Source of the DNA: Bacteroidota bacterium
GTDB taxonomy: Bacteria > Bacteroidota > Bacteroidia > CAILMK01
Direction of reading: 5' to 3'
Length of the DNA: 33,915 bases
Assembly (NCBI GenBank): GCA_026391915.1
Contig: JAPLCZ010000165.1
Location: 1 to 33,915 of the forward strand
Shown here one piece after another: positions 25,268 to 33,906 of the stretch. Numbering within the stretch: the first letter of the stretch is position 1; each line of letters starts with the position of its first letter. Below the pieces are notes generated by a model. It saw nothing but the letters and a program-made list of their open reading frames with translations. It searched no databases and had not been told where the DNA came from. The position numbers and the translations under genes were made by a program.

Positions 25268-25846
25268 ATGATGAAACTGATGAGAATTTTTACACGCTAC
25301 GCAAGCTTTCTTTCTGCGCTTTTAATGAGCTTTTCTTTTAGCACCAAAGACACCATTGAGGTGGCTACTTCCAAAAATATTTATGACTATTCCTTCACTA
25401 CTATTGAGGGCAAAAAAGTAAAGATGAGTGACTACAAAGGCAAGAAATTATTGATAGTAAACACCGCATCTTTCTGTGGTTATACACCCCAATACGAAGC
25501 GCTGGAAAAGATTGCAGAAAAGTATAAAGATAAACTTGTGGTACTGGGGTTCCCTGCCAATGATTTTGGGTTTCAGGAGCCGGAATCCAACAAAAAGATA
25601 AAAGAGTTTTGCACCAAAAAATACCATGTAAGTTTTACGCTATCAGAGAAGGTGAAGGTGAAAGGAGATAGCATGACACCCATCTACCAATGGCTTACCA
25701 AGAAAGACCTTAACGGCAAAATGGATAGCCATGTTAAATGGAACTTCCAGAAATACCTGATTGATGAAAACGGGAATTTTGTGGAGATGTTTGGCTCAAA
25801 AATTACCCCTGATAGCAAGGAGATAACGGATTTGATTGAGAAGTAG
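25268..25846 (+). CDS. Exported glutathione peroxidase-family thiol peroxidase
   Basis: The 192-residue product has an N-terminal hydrophobic signal (YASFLSALLMSFSF) and then a full GPx fold. It has the peroxidatic Cys70 in TASFCGYTPQY, the LGFPANDFGFQEP motif (93-105) and the WNFQKYLI motif (158-165) with Trp158 and Asn159. The usual catalytic Gln of NQFG is Asp99 here. Cys115 aligns by eye with the resolving Cys of thioredoxin-dependent GPx enzymes. It would reduce peroxides, most likely with thioredoxin rather than glutathione, in the periplasm. It has its own promoter element and is followed by tRNA-Arg. Confidence 0.9.
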   Translation: MMKLMRIFTRYASFLSALLMSFSFSTKDTIEVATSKNIYDYSFTTIEGKKVKMSDYKGKKLLIVNTASFCGYTPQYEALEKIAEKYKDKLVVLGFPANDFGFQEPESNKKIKEFCTKKYHVSFTLSEKVKVKGDSMTPIYQWLTKKDLNGKMDSHVKWNFQKYLIDENGNFVEMFGSKITPDSKEITDLIEK

Positions 25847-25860
25847 TTCTTGATTCATAC

Positions 25861-25932
25861 GGCCCCGTAGTACAATGGATAGTATATGAGTTTCCGGTAC
25901 TCAGGATTGAGGTTCGATTCCTCACGGGGCTA
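25861..25932 (+). tRNA. tRNA-Arg (anticodon CCG)
   Basis: A 72-nt cloverleaf: acceptor GGCCCCG with CGGGGCT (terminal G-U pair), anticodon stem TGAGT/ACTCA with loop TTCCGGT giving anticodon CCG (codon CGG), and T arm GAGGTTCGATTCCTC. Discriminator is A. CCA is not encoded. Confidence 0.93.
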
Positions 25933-26076
25933 CAAAATTTTTGTGCACCTTTTAGCCCTTTACCCAAGTAAGAGATTTGTTCACTAATCTCTTACCCCAT
26001 ATCATAAGTGGGTCTTCCCAACCTCAGCTTACGTAACAAAAAAATAAATTAGTGTGGTGCTATTGGTGTCTGCCAA

Positions 26077-26084
26077 TATCTTTG
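26077..26084 (+). promoter_or_regulatory. -7 element (TATCTTTG) for the double beta-helix protein
   Basis: Exact TAnnTTTG 20 bases before the ATG at 26105. The -33 region has only a weak TGTGG. Confidence 0.5.
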
Positions 26085-26104
26085 TGTGACTAAAATAAAC
26101 ACAA

Positions 26105-29100
26105 ATGAAAAACGCTACCTCTGTTTTTAAAAATGTTTTGATACTATGTGTGGCTTTTACCACAGCCACATTAAACAGTTTTGCAGCCCCACTTAATGGC
26201 ACTTACACCATTGATAATAGTGGAAAAGGGACACCGAATTATGCCTCATTTCGCGCTGCTGTGATGGATTTAATGGCAAGTGGGGTAAGTGGTGCCGTGC
26301 TGTTTAAAGTGGCAGATGGCAGCTATAACGAAAGCATTACTATTGGTAAAATATCTGGAGCTTCTTCCACCAATACCATCACATTTCAATCTGCCTCTTT
26401 GGATAGCAGCAAAGTGATAATAGATACTGCGGCCGCAGGCGGAACTAAATATGGTTATACGGTTGGGGTTTTTAAAGCCTCGTATATCATCTTTAGCAAA
26501 ATAAGCATCAGCAATAGTGGTAAAAATTTCGCCAATGCAGTGGAATACGGAGGCGGTTGCAGCCACCTGAGTTTTGAGAATTGTATCATCAAAACAAGTT
26601 CGTCAACTAGCAATTATGGATACGCCATTTATGATACCATTGGCACTGATAACAACATCAGCTTTTTGAATAACCACATTAGTGGTGGAGAGGTGAATAT
26701 CTATGCCTTTGGGGGTGCATTAAAGGTGGGTGGTACCAAACAAAAAGGATTGATTCTCAAACATAATTTAATAGATAGCAGTTGGTATGATGGTATCATG
26801 CTTTACTCTATGGATAGCCTCTGCATGATAGGCAATACCATCACCTGCCCCACTTATGCATTGGCTTGGGATAACTCTTATATCACTATAAAAGACAGCT
26901 CTATAGTTGCCAATAATTTTATGGTATCAGCTGGTTGGGGTGTGTGGATGAGTTGGTGTGATAAGGTGAAATTTTACTACAATAGTGTAGTGACAAGTTC
27001 CAATGTTAGCTATCAATATGCGGCAGGATTCTCCAACGGTTACTCCACTACCACTGCCAATAATTTTGTGCTCAATAATATCTTCCTTAGCATAGGCACT
27101 GCCCCTGCCCTTTATGAAACTTATAAGGCATTAAAAAAGTGCGACTATAATGATGTTTATGCTAAGGGTAGCACCCTTGCCTTATGGAATAATACAGGTT
27201 CCGGTTTAAAGACAAGCTGCACCTCACTTTCCGCATGGCAAACAGCATCAAAATTTGATAAGAATAGTATCTCCACAGACCCCAAGCTTAATTCTGTTTC
27301 CACCGGGGATTTGCACCTCACAACAGCCTCAACAAAATTGCTGCACAAAGGCAGCTATGTAAATGTGAGGGATGATATTGATGGCGAAATGAGAATTAGT
27401 CCGCCCAGCATTGGTGCAGATGAGGTTTCTCAATTTCATATTGATGCAGCAATACTCTCTATTGATAGCCCCATGATGGGTTTTTGTGCAAGCACAAAAA
27501 CCATCTATGCAACCCTCTCCAATGTAGGGATGGATACCCTAAAAAGTGCCATCATTAATTGGAGTGTGAATGGGGTAACAATGCCGTCTATTAGTTGGAA
27601 AGGGGCATTAAGCACCTATAGTAATACTTCTGTTAAATTAGATACTGTAAATTTCTCCGCTTTTATTATTAAAAAAATTAAGGTATGGACAAGCAATCCT
27701 AATGGGGTTAAAGACAGCAATGCACTCAATGATACCATTACTAAAATAATGGCGGCAGGGCTGAATGGCGCTTACACTATTGGTGGCAAAAGTCCTGATT
27801 TTACTACCTTCCGCGCTGCCACAAATTGGGTGAATAATTATGGCGTTTGTGGAGCAGTAGTTTTTAATGTGAGGGATGGAATTTATAATGAAAGTATCTC
27901 TGTTAAATTGATTCCGGGGAGCTCATATATTAATACTATTACCTTCCAATCCCAATCGTTGGATAGCAATAAAGTAACGCTGGATACTGCCTATGCATCT
28001 CCTTATTATTACCCCTACCAATCCCATGTGGTGGAGTTTGTAGGGGCGCAATATGTCAACTTCCGTAAGATGAAAATCACCAACTCGGATAGTACCACAA
28101 CCTTAGCTGCTAACGTGGTAGTTTTAAACAAAGGTGCTAACCATATAATATTGGAAAGTAACCTTATGTATGTTTTGGCAAATGCCTCCAAAGGGGCAAT
28201 TGTAGGTAGCAATCCTAACACCTCAGAATCTTATATTACCATCCGTAATAACCTTATTAGTGGAGGCTTTTATGGGATTTATTTTGGTGGAGTAATGAGT
28301 TCAAAAGGCCCCACAGAATACTCAAATATTATTGAGGGAAATTTTATTGATAGCTCTGCCTCTGTGTGTCTTTATTCACAGTTCCAAGATAGTATGCAGA
28401 TTATTGGCAATAGGATATATCATGTAAATTCTATGGGAGTTGGCGTGTATATGTATGATTTCAAATCAACAAACCAGAGTCGGTTTATCAATAATTTTGT
28501 TACCATGACTGCGACTTCCTACTATGGCATTTATGCCTTTGATGTATTATGGCTGAACATGGCATATAACAGTATTGCCACCATGAGTGCGACCTATTAT
28601 TCTACCTATATTAGTTCTACTGGCGCTAAAACTAACCTTAGCAATAACAATTTTTTCAGCATTTCCGGAATTGCTTTATCTGCAAATTCATCTGCAATTA
28701 AAAGCTCTGATTATAATAATATTTATGCAAACGGGGGCTCAATCCTGGCATCGGGTATGTGCCTCTGCACCACCATTGCTGATTGGCAAAAAGCATCGGG
28801 TATGGATAAGCATAGCGTTTCCATTGACCCCGCTTTTGTAGATGCCTATAACGGGAATTTGCATTTGCAAGATACCTCTGCCGTAATACAAATGGGTACA
28901 CCAATTACCATTACCACTATTGATGTTGATGGTGATAAACGTGATGCTACAACCCCTGATATTGGCGCTGATGAAAACACCAAAATGGATAGTTTTGATA
29001 TTGGTGTAAAAGCCATCATTACTCCTCTTGATTTCAACTGCGCAAATACCACCAATGATGTTGTGGTAAAGGTTGCAAACTATGGATTAAAAGCGCAGAC

Positions 29101-30070
29101 ATCTTTTAAAGTGAGTGTTGTCATCAATAAAAAAGACACAGCCACCGCACTATTCTCAGGGAAATTATTAGGCAATGTTGCAGGCAAAATCCCGCATGAC
29201 ACCATCATCAATATCCATTTTGTTAATGCATGGAAAACCGCCAGTGGAGGCAGTTTTACTATTAAAGCATACACCACTCTTTATAATGATAGCAACATAC
29301 GCAATGATACTTTCTCTGCCATTTATAAAATTACCGCTGCGCCAAAAGCCAACTTTATTTATGCAAAAGCCTGCCTGAATGATTCCACACAATTCATGGA
29401 TTCAAGCACCACTTCCGCAGCTATTGCTTCCTACATTTGGGACTTTGGGAATAGCTTAACAGGTATTGGCGCCAAACCAAAAACCCTTTATAATGCCATT
29501 GGCAAATACAAAGTTCAGCTAAAAATAAAGGATGCTAATGGCTGTATTGATAGCACCATAAAAACTGTAACAATTGATCCTGTTGCTGCCAAATTCGCCT
29601 ATACTATTTCTGGCAACAAAGTATCCTTTATGCCCACTGATACCACCTTTACTCACGGTTGGGATTTTGGAGACTCAACCCCCTATAACATCAGTGATAC
29701 CCCAACACATACCTATTCAGCTTCTGGTAACTATCATGTAACTCTCACCGCTACCAATGCACAAGGCTGCACCAATAGCTATACTGATACTGTGAGTATT
29801 GTAATAACAGGAATAGAAAACCCAAACTCTTCTGATGCCATCAGCATCTTCCCTAACCCGGCAAAAGGGCAAATTCACGTTATTAATAAAGTGAGTTCTA
29901 AGGGCAACTCCAATATCTATATTACTGATGTAATGGGCAAAATACTCCTTACCAAAAGCACAGAAGGTACTAACACCAATATTGATATTTCATCTCTATC
30001 AAACGGGATGTATTTCCTCCATTACCAAAATAGAAATGAGAGCAAAGTTTTAAAGTTTTGGAAGGGGTAA
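26105..30070 (+). CDS. Double beta-helix T9SS surface protein with PKD repeats and type A sorting domain
   Basis: The 1321-residue product has a signal peptide (cleavage near SFAAP, residue 28). It is built from an internal duplication. A right-handed parallel beta-helix (29-440) begins LNGTYTI and has the motif VADGSYNESITI; an Ig/CARDB-like domain follows (444-550). A second copy starts at 556 with LNGAYTIGG and VRDGIYNESISV, with its own CARDB-like domain (964-1075). Two PKD domains follow (about 1079-1155 and 1162-1235, with IWDFGNS and GWDFGDSTP). The last about 80 residues (1243-1321) are a type A T9SS sorting domain (ISIFPNPAKGQ, SSLSNGMYFLHYQ). It is probably surface-anchored, perhaps carbohydrate-binding or adhesive. 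No lyase catalytic residues were identified by eye. Confidence 0.9.
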   Translation: MKNATSVFKNVLILCVAFTTATLNSFAAPLNGTYTIDNSGKGTPNYASFRAAVMDLMASGVSGAVLFKVADGSYNESITIGKISGASSTNTITFQSASLDSSKVIIDTAAAGGTKYGYTVGVFKASYIIFSKISISNSGKNFANAVEYGGGCSHLSFENCIIKTSSSTSNYGYAIYDTIGTDNNISFLNNHISGGEVNIYAFGGALKVGGTKQKGLILKHNLIDSSWYDGIMLYSMDSLCMIGNTITCPTYALAWDNSYITIKDSSIVANNFMVSAGWGVWMSWCDKVKFYYNSVVTSSNVSYQYAAGFSNGYSTTTANNFVLNNIFLSIGTAPALYETYKALKKCDYNDVYAKGSTLALWNNTGSGLKTSCTSLSAWQTASKFDKNSISTDPKLNSVSTGDLHLTTASTKLLHKGSYVNVRDDIDGEMRISPPSIGADEVSQFHIDAAILSIDSPMMGFCASTKTIYATLSNVGMDTLKSAIINWSVNGVTMPSISWKGALSTYSNTSVKLDTVNFSAFIIKKIKVWTSNPNGVKDSNALNDTITKIMAAGLNGAYTIGGKSPDFTTFRAATNWVNNYGVCGAVVFNVRDGIYNESISVKLIPGSSYINTITFQSQSLDSNKVTLDTAYASPYYYPYQSHVVEFVGAQYVNFRKMKITNSDSTTTLAANVVVLNKGANHIILESNLMYVLANASKGAIVGSNPNTSESYITIRNNLISGGFYGIYFGGVMSSKGPTEYSNIIEGNFIDSSASVCLYSQFQDSMQIIGNRIYHVNSMGVGVYMYDFKSTNQSRFINNFVTMTATSYYGIYAFDVLWLNMAYNSIATMSATYYSTYISSTGAKTNLSNNNFFSISGIALSANSSAIKSSDYNNIYANGGSILASGMCLCTTIADWQKASGMDKHSVSIDPAFVDAYNGNLHLQDTSAVIQMGTPITITTIDVDGDKRDATTPDIGADENTKMDSFDIGVKAIITPLDFNCANTTNDVVVKVANYGLKAQTSFKVSVVINKKDTATALFSGKLLGNVAGKIPHDTIINIHFVNAWKTASGGSFTIKAYTTLYNDSNIRNDTFSAIYKITAAPKANFIYAKACLNDSTQFMDSSTTSAAIASYIWDFGNSLTGIGAKPKTLYNAIGKYKVQLKIKDANGCIDSTIKTVTIDPVAAKFAYTISGNKVSFMPTDTTFTHGWDFGDSTPYNISDTPTHTYSASGNYHVTLTATNAQGCTNSYTDTVSIVITGIENPNSSDAISIFPNPAKGQIHVINKVSSKGNSNIYITDVMGKILLTKSTEGTNTNIDISSLSNGMYFLHYQNRNESKVLKFWKG

Positions 30071-30077
30071 TCTCCCT

Positions 30078-31397
30078 CTACACCACTCTATCCGGATCCC
30101 ACTTCTCTAGGTAGTCTGCAATGCGGCGGAGGAAAGAGCCGCCCAGCATTCCGTCCACCACGCGGTGGTCGTAAGAGAGTGAGAGGTACATCATTTGGCG
30201 GATGGCAATTACATCGCCTTGGGGTGTCTCCAGCACTACCGGTTTTTTCTTTATTTCTCCCACAGCAAGTATGGCAGCTTGTGGCTGATTAATAATAGGC
30301 GTGCCCATGATATTGCCAAAGGTGCCGACATTGGTAAGGGTAAAAGTGCCGCCTTGTATGTCATCAGGTTTTAGCTGATTATTGCGGGCTTTGGTTGCCA
30401 TAGCATTTACCTCTTTGGTAATGCCAAGGAGGTTTTTCTGGTCAGCATTTTTAATAACAGGCACTATTAAATTGCCTGTGGGCAGCGCTGCCGCCATACC
30501 AATATTGATGTTTTTATGTTTAAAAATTTGAGAGCCGGAAACAGAGACATTAATATTTGGGAAATCTTTAATTGCCTTTACCACGCACTCAATAAAAATT
30601 GGAGTGAAAGTAATTTTTTCTCCTTCGCGTTTCTCAAAAGTATTTTTGATTTTGTTGCGCCAGTTTACAAGGTTGGTAACATCCGCCTCCACAAAAGAGG
30701 TTACGTGTGGGGATACCTGTTTGCTCATCACCATGTGGTCAGCAATGAGTTTGCGCATCCTGTCCATCTCAATAATTTCATCGCCTGCAATAGCAGAAAC
30801 CTCGGGTGCATTGATACTTTGTATGGGTGCAGATTTTTGTGCAGTGGTAGGTGCAGCAGCGGGTGGTGAGGTGCGGTTTGCTAAATAATTAAGGATGTCA
30901 TTTTTGGTAACGCGGTTGTCTTTTCCGGTGCCGTTTAAAGTTTCCAATTCTGCCATCCCAATACTTTCATTGCGGGCAATATTTAAAACCAGCGGTGAAT
31001 AGAAACGGCTTTTTTCTCCGTTGCTATTTTGGGTAGGTTGTACAATGGTTATAGTTTCGGCAACTACTACTTCAGCTTTTGGGGCGGCGGTTGGGGTATT
31101 AGTTTTACCATTATTGGATGGCACAAAAGGTACTTCTGCCGCAGCACCATTGGCTTCTGTAGAGATGAGTGCAATGGCTTTGCCCACAGCTACTACTTCC
31201 CCCTCTGCAAATAGTGCTTTGCCCATAATGCCTGCTACCGGGGAAGGGACTTCAGAGTCCACTTTGTCGGTGGCAATTTCTAGAACGGCCTCATCCATTT
31301 CTATGGGGTCGCCTTCTTTCTTAAGCCATTTTAAAATGGTAGCCTCAGCTATGCTTTCGCCCATTTTGGGCATTATTAACTCTACGGGATTAGCCAT
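30078..31397 (-). CDS. Dihydrolipoamide acyltransferase (E2) of a 2-oxoacid dehydrogenase
   Basis: E2 passes the acyl group from lipoyl-lysine to CoA in the pyruvate, branched-chain or 2-oxoglutarate complexes. The 439-residue product has one lipoyl domain with Lys45 in EIATDKVDSEV and an Ala/Pro/Thr-rich hinge. An E3/E1-binding domain (about 130-170, FYSPLVLNIARNE) follows, and the catalytic domain ends in SYDHRVVDGMLGG (active-site His411 and Asp415). The specific substrate cannot be fixed; branched-chain or pyruvate use is plausible. ATG 31397 is chosen over an ATG at 31424 because the latter overlaps a perfect promoter element. No E1 or E3 neighbours are present. Confidence 0.92.
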   Translation of the reverse strand: MANPVELIMPKMGESIAEATILKWLKKEGDPIEMDEAVLEIATDKVDSEVPSPVAGIMGKALFAEGEVVAVGKAIALISTEANGAAAEVPFVPSNNGKTNTPTAAPKAEVVVAETITIVQPTQNSNGEKSRFYSPLVLNIARNESIGMAELETLNGTGKDNRVTKNDILNYLANRTSPPAAAPTTAQKSAPIQSINAPEVSAIAGDEIIEMDRMRKLIADHMVMSKQVSPHVTSFVEADVTNLVNWRNKIKNTFEKREGEKITFTPIFIECVVKAIKDFPNINVSVSGSQIFKHKNINIGMAAALPTGNLIVPVIKNADQKNLLGITKEVNAMATKARNNQLKPDDIQGGTFTLTNVGTFGNIMGTPIINQPQAAILAVGEIKKKPVVLETPQGDVIAIRQMMYLSLSYDHRVVDGMLGGSFLRRIADYLEKWDPDRVV

Positions 31398-31421
31398 GTG
31401 CCTCTTAATTTTTTGAGGGTT

Positions 31422-31429
31422 CAAAGATA
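31422..31429 (-). promoter_or_regulatory. -7 element (TATCTTTG) for the E2 gene
   Basis: Exact TAnnTTTG on the minus strand, 24 bases before the E2 ATG at 31397. It overlaps an alternative upstream ATG (31424), deciding against that start. Confidence 0.55.
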
Positions 31430-31593
31430 GTTAGAATTAGGAAATAGGAGAGGGCTTTGTGTGAACTGAAAAGAGCAATGAGTTTTAACCACAAAGAACA
31501 CAAAGATGAAAAGACACAAAGTTCTCAGAGATAAAAAACAATCGCCACAGATTATTGATAATATATTTTTGTTTTAAAGAATCAATGAACTTT

Positions 31594-31630
31594 GGTTCAC
31601 ATATTAAAATTTGATTTTAATCTGTGAACC
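31594..31630. other. 17-bp hairpin with 3-nt loop
   Basis: GGTTCACA pairs with TGTGAACC and, past one mismatch, ATTAAAAT pairs with ATTTTAAT, closing on TTG. It would form a strong stem in either strand's RNA. No T-tract marks it as a terminator, and it lies about 100 bp from the cinA stop. Confidence 0.6.
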
Positions 31631-31684
31631 TGATTGTGGTCTTTGTGAAAGACCTCATCCTAAGTCAATGCTGTTCCTTATTTT

Positions 31685-31703
31685 CCCTCTCCTTTGGAGA
31701 GGG
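31685..31703. terminator. 8-bp palindrome downstream of cinA, possible terminator or repeat
   Basis: CCCTCTCC-TTT-GGAGAGGG is a perfect stem 28 bp past the cinA stop. On the minus strand it is followed by AAAATAAGG, not T-rich. The wider sequence with GGGGTGAGG resembles a common Bacteroidota intergenic repeat, so repeat is as likely as terminator. Confidence 0.4.
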
Positions 31704-31731
31704 GTTGGGGTGAGGCTAAAAAAGGGTTCTG

Positions 31732-32991
31732 CTATTTCACTTCAATAAACTTCCTTAACATATCCAGCGCATACACTGCGGATAGCTGAATATTCTCTGT
31801 GCGGTTGCGGTCAAATAGAAATTTTTTGGTGATGGTTTCGGTTTGATTTCCAACACCAATCCATACTGTGCCCACGGGTTTTTCTGGCGTGCCGCCACCA
31901 GGGCCTGCAATGCCTGTTATGGCAATTGCATAAGTGGTATTGAGTTGTTTTAATGTACCGGAAACCATCTCGTTGCAGGTTTCTTCACTCACTGCGCCGT
32001 GGCTCTCCAAAGTTTGCTTTTGCACACCAAGGAGGTTGGTTTTTACCTCATAACCATAAGAGATTACACTGCCTAAATAGTAGGCAGAGCTCCCCGTGGC
32101 AGAAGTGATAAGATGTGATAGGAAACCTCCAGTGCAACTTTCTGCTATGCCCAATGTTGCAGATTTTTTCATCAGCAACTTCCCGACAGCAGTGGCTAAA
32201 CTCTCATCACCAAAACCATAAATATATTTTGCGGTAATAGCATCGATTTCCTTTTTCCATTTGGCAAGATTAGCGGTAATCTCTGTTTGAGATTTACCAA
32301 TTCCTGTAAGGCGAAGTTTAACCATACCGAGTTCTGGCAGGTAGGCAAGTTTGTAATAATTTTCTGTGGTGATGGCAGCTTCAATTGCTGCCTCCACATC
32401 ATTTAAAATTGCTGCTAATTTTGATTCCGGAACAGCAACAGTTCTTATGGTTTCATGCAGGATAAATGCAGTAGAAAATTTCTCTAAAAGTTTGGGGAGG
32501 ATGAGATTTTCTATGAGGTATTTCATCTCATAAGGCACACCGGGAAGGGTTACCAATTGCTTATTATTTTGATTGAACCACATCACTGGTGCAGTGCCAA
32601 CAGTATTGATTAATACTTCTGCCGATGAGGGTACTGAAGCCTGCAAAGAGGTGAGTTCATTCACTTCTAATCCGCGCTTTTGGTAGCGTTCTGTGAGGTA
32701 GGTTTTCATCTCTTGGTTTACCACCAACTCTCCCCCGAAATACTTCATCAAAGCATATTTGGTTACGTCATCCTTGGTAGGGCCAAGTCCGCCAGTAGTA
32801 ATTATAAAATCAGAGTTTTGATACAAGAATTCTATTCCGTTAATTATCTCATTTTCCGTATCACCCACGGTAAGTTTTTGGTTGATATTAAAACCGTTTT
32901 CGTTGAGGATTTTAGAGATAAAATGAGCATTGGTATCTAGGGTTTCGCCACTTAATATTTCATCACCAATAATGAGAAGACTGATTTTCAT
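31732..32991 (-). CDS. cinA: CinA-family protein with nicotinamide-nucleotide amidase domain
   Basis: The 419-residue product joins an N-terminal MoCF/COG1058 domain (MKISLLIIGDEILSGETLDTN split over 1-20, then TTGGLGPTKDDVT) to a C-terminal PncC-type amidase. The amidase has GIAESCTGGFLSHLI and ITGIAGPGGGTPEKPVGTVWIG. The PncC part deamidates nicotinamide mononucleotide in NAD recycling; the N-terminal part has ADP-ribose pyrophosphatase activity in studied CinA proteins. ATG 32991 is used because it begins exactly at the family's KISLLIIGDE start; a longer in-frame ATG at 33036 adds residues without homology. Length is typical (about 410-420). No recA neighbour. Confidence 0.94.
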   Translation of the reverse strand: MKISLLIIGDEILSGETLDTNAHFISKILNENGFNINQKLTVGDTENEIINGIEFLYQNSDFIITTGGLGPTKDDVTKYALMKYFGGELVVNQEMKTYLTERYQKRGLEVNELTSLQASVPSSAEVLINTVGTAPVMWFNQNNKQLVTLPGVPYEMKYLIENLILPKLLEKFSTAFILHETIRTVAVPESKLAAILNDVEAAIEAAITTENYYKLAYLPELGMVKLRLTGIGKSQTEITANLAKWKKEIDAITAKYIYGFGDESLATAVGKLLMKKSATLGIAESCTGGFLSHLITSATGSSAYYLGSVISYGYEVKTNLLGVQKQTLESHGAVSEETCNEMVSGTLKQLNTTYAIAITGIAGPGGGTPEKPVGTVWIGVGNQTETITKKFLFDRNRTENIQLSAVYALDMLRKFIEVK

Positions 32992-33062
32992 TTTGCAAAG
33001 GTCGGTAACCAAAAACATGAATGGAGGAGGTTGCAATAATTAGTAGAAACTTTTTCACAGTT

Positions 33063-33719
33063 TTAATATTTAATTGTAAAGTCAGTTGTATCAAAAGCTT
33101 TAAGATAAATGGTCGCGCTGTATTTATTAGTAATATTATGCTTTATTATCCACCAAGAAAAAGTGTTAGATTTATTTCCAAAATACTCCCCGTATAATAC
33201 TGTATCTCTATAAATATCATATACTGTTTTTTTTGTAATATTTACATATATTGATTGAGCTGTATCTTTTGGCAGCTCATTTATAAGATAAATTCTAATA
33301 TAACCATTTGGGCTAATATTTAATCTTAAATTTTCATTTTTCTCATGGTTCTTAATACTGTATTCAGCAGAAACATGCCCATAATATTTTGCGTCAATAT
33401 CAATGTAATATGAGAACCCATTTTCAGGTTCAAAAGAATATGAAAAACCGCCACTACTATCTGTTACCATTTTAGTTTCAACTTTATCACCTAAGCCCCC
33501 GAACTGTCCATTTTCATGTTTTATAATGGTAACTGTAGCACCCTTTACAGGTAGGTTTGTAGTAGCATCAATCACCACCCCAATAGCGGTTGTAGGTCCT
33601 GTATAAACAGGTGGGTCTTTTTTGCATTTGGTTGCAGTGAATAGTAGGATAAGAAATACGGAGGAAAGGGAAAGAAAAAGTGTTTTTAGCTTGATGTGGG
33701 TTGCGGTAAGATTCTGCAT
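33063..33719 (-). CDS. Exported protein with carboxypeptidase-regulatory-like domain
   Basis: The 218-residue product has an N-terminal signal/membrane segment (LKTLFLSLSSVFLILLFTA, about 12-30) and a Cys at 32 (TKCKKDP). The Cys lacks a canonical lipobox, so lipidation is uncertain. Residues about 44-130 fit a carboxypeptidase D regulatory-like/prealbumin-like beta domain: GVVIDATTNLPVKGATVTI then DSSGGFSYSF. The rest is beta-rich and unassigned. Such small domain proteins are common exported proteins in Bacteroidota. It has the best promoter in the window and ends 71 bp before cinA. Confidence 0.72.
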   Translation of the reverse strand: MQNLTATHIKLKTLFLSLSSVFLILLFTATKCKKDPPVYTGPTTAIGVVIDATTNLPVKGATVTIIKHENGQFGGLGDKVETKMVTDSSGGFSYSFEPENGFSYYIDIDAKYYGHVSAEYSIKNHEKNENLRLNISPNGYIRIYLINELPKDTAQSIYVNITKKTVYDIYRDTVLYGEYFGNKSNTFSWWIIKHNITNKYSATIYLKAFDTTDFTIKY

Positions 33720-33738
33720 GATTCATATTTAATGAATT

Positions 33739-33770
33739 CAAAGTTAAGAATTTTGTTGGCTGTAATCAAA
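33739..33770 (-). promoter_or_regulatory. Full Bacteroidota promoter (TTTG-N20-TAACTTTG)
   Basis: On the minus strand a -33 box TTTG (33767-33770) lies 20 nt upstream of TAACTTTG (33739-33746), the exact consensus spacing and sequence. The ATG at 33719 follows 19 bp later. The probable IS end begins about 7 bp upstream of the -33 box. Confidence 0.7.
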
Positions 33771-33800
33771 GTGTAAGGTACTATCCCTCAAAGTGTGTAA

Positions 33801-33878
33801 GTAGAAAAAGTTATTCTAAATTTTTTTGAGCCCTTCATAGCTCAGAAAAAAATTTGGAAATAACTTTTTCGGTCTACT
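33801..33878. other. Long imperfect hairpin at right border
   Basis: Left arm 33801-33831 (GTAGAAAAAGTTATT, then AAATTTTTTTGAGC) pairs with right arm 33840-33878 (GCTCAGAAAAAAATTT, then AATAACTTTTT and CTAC). About 30 bp pair, with a few bulges and an 8-nt loop. Confidence 0.75.
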
Positions 33879-33906
33879 TAAATTACCAACAAAATAAACT
33901 TACACA

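Larger units (their letters stand above)
31398..31731. other. Intergenic region with CACAAAG repeats and two hairpins
   Basis: This 334-bp spacer between cinA and the E2 gene (both minus) has no gene. It holds the E2 promoter element and a CACAAAG-rich tract (31489-31523, three CACAAAG words). It also has a 17-bp hairpin (31594-31630) and a perfect 8-bp CCCTCTCC/GGAGAGGG palindrome (31685-31703). The words ACCACAAAG near 31489 and CTTTGTG near 31641 are partial inverted counterparts. Such palindromes and CACAAAG tracts recur as dispersed intergenic repeats in Bacteroidota genomes (general knowledge, not searched here). Confidence 0.6.

Noticed and set aside
25460-25480. Possible selenocysteine in the glutathione peroxidase
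   Set aside because: The active-site codon is TGT (Cys), so no recoding is needed.
30516-31416. Several plus-strand ORFs of 94-131 codons
   Set aside because: All lie opposite the E2 gene, whose domains are complete; they are antisense shadows.
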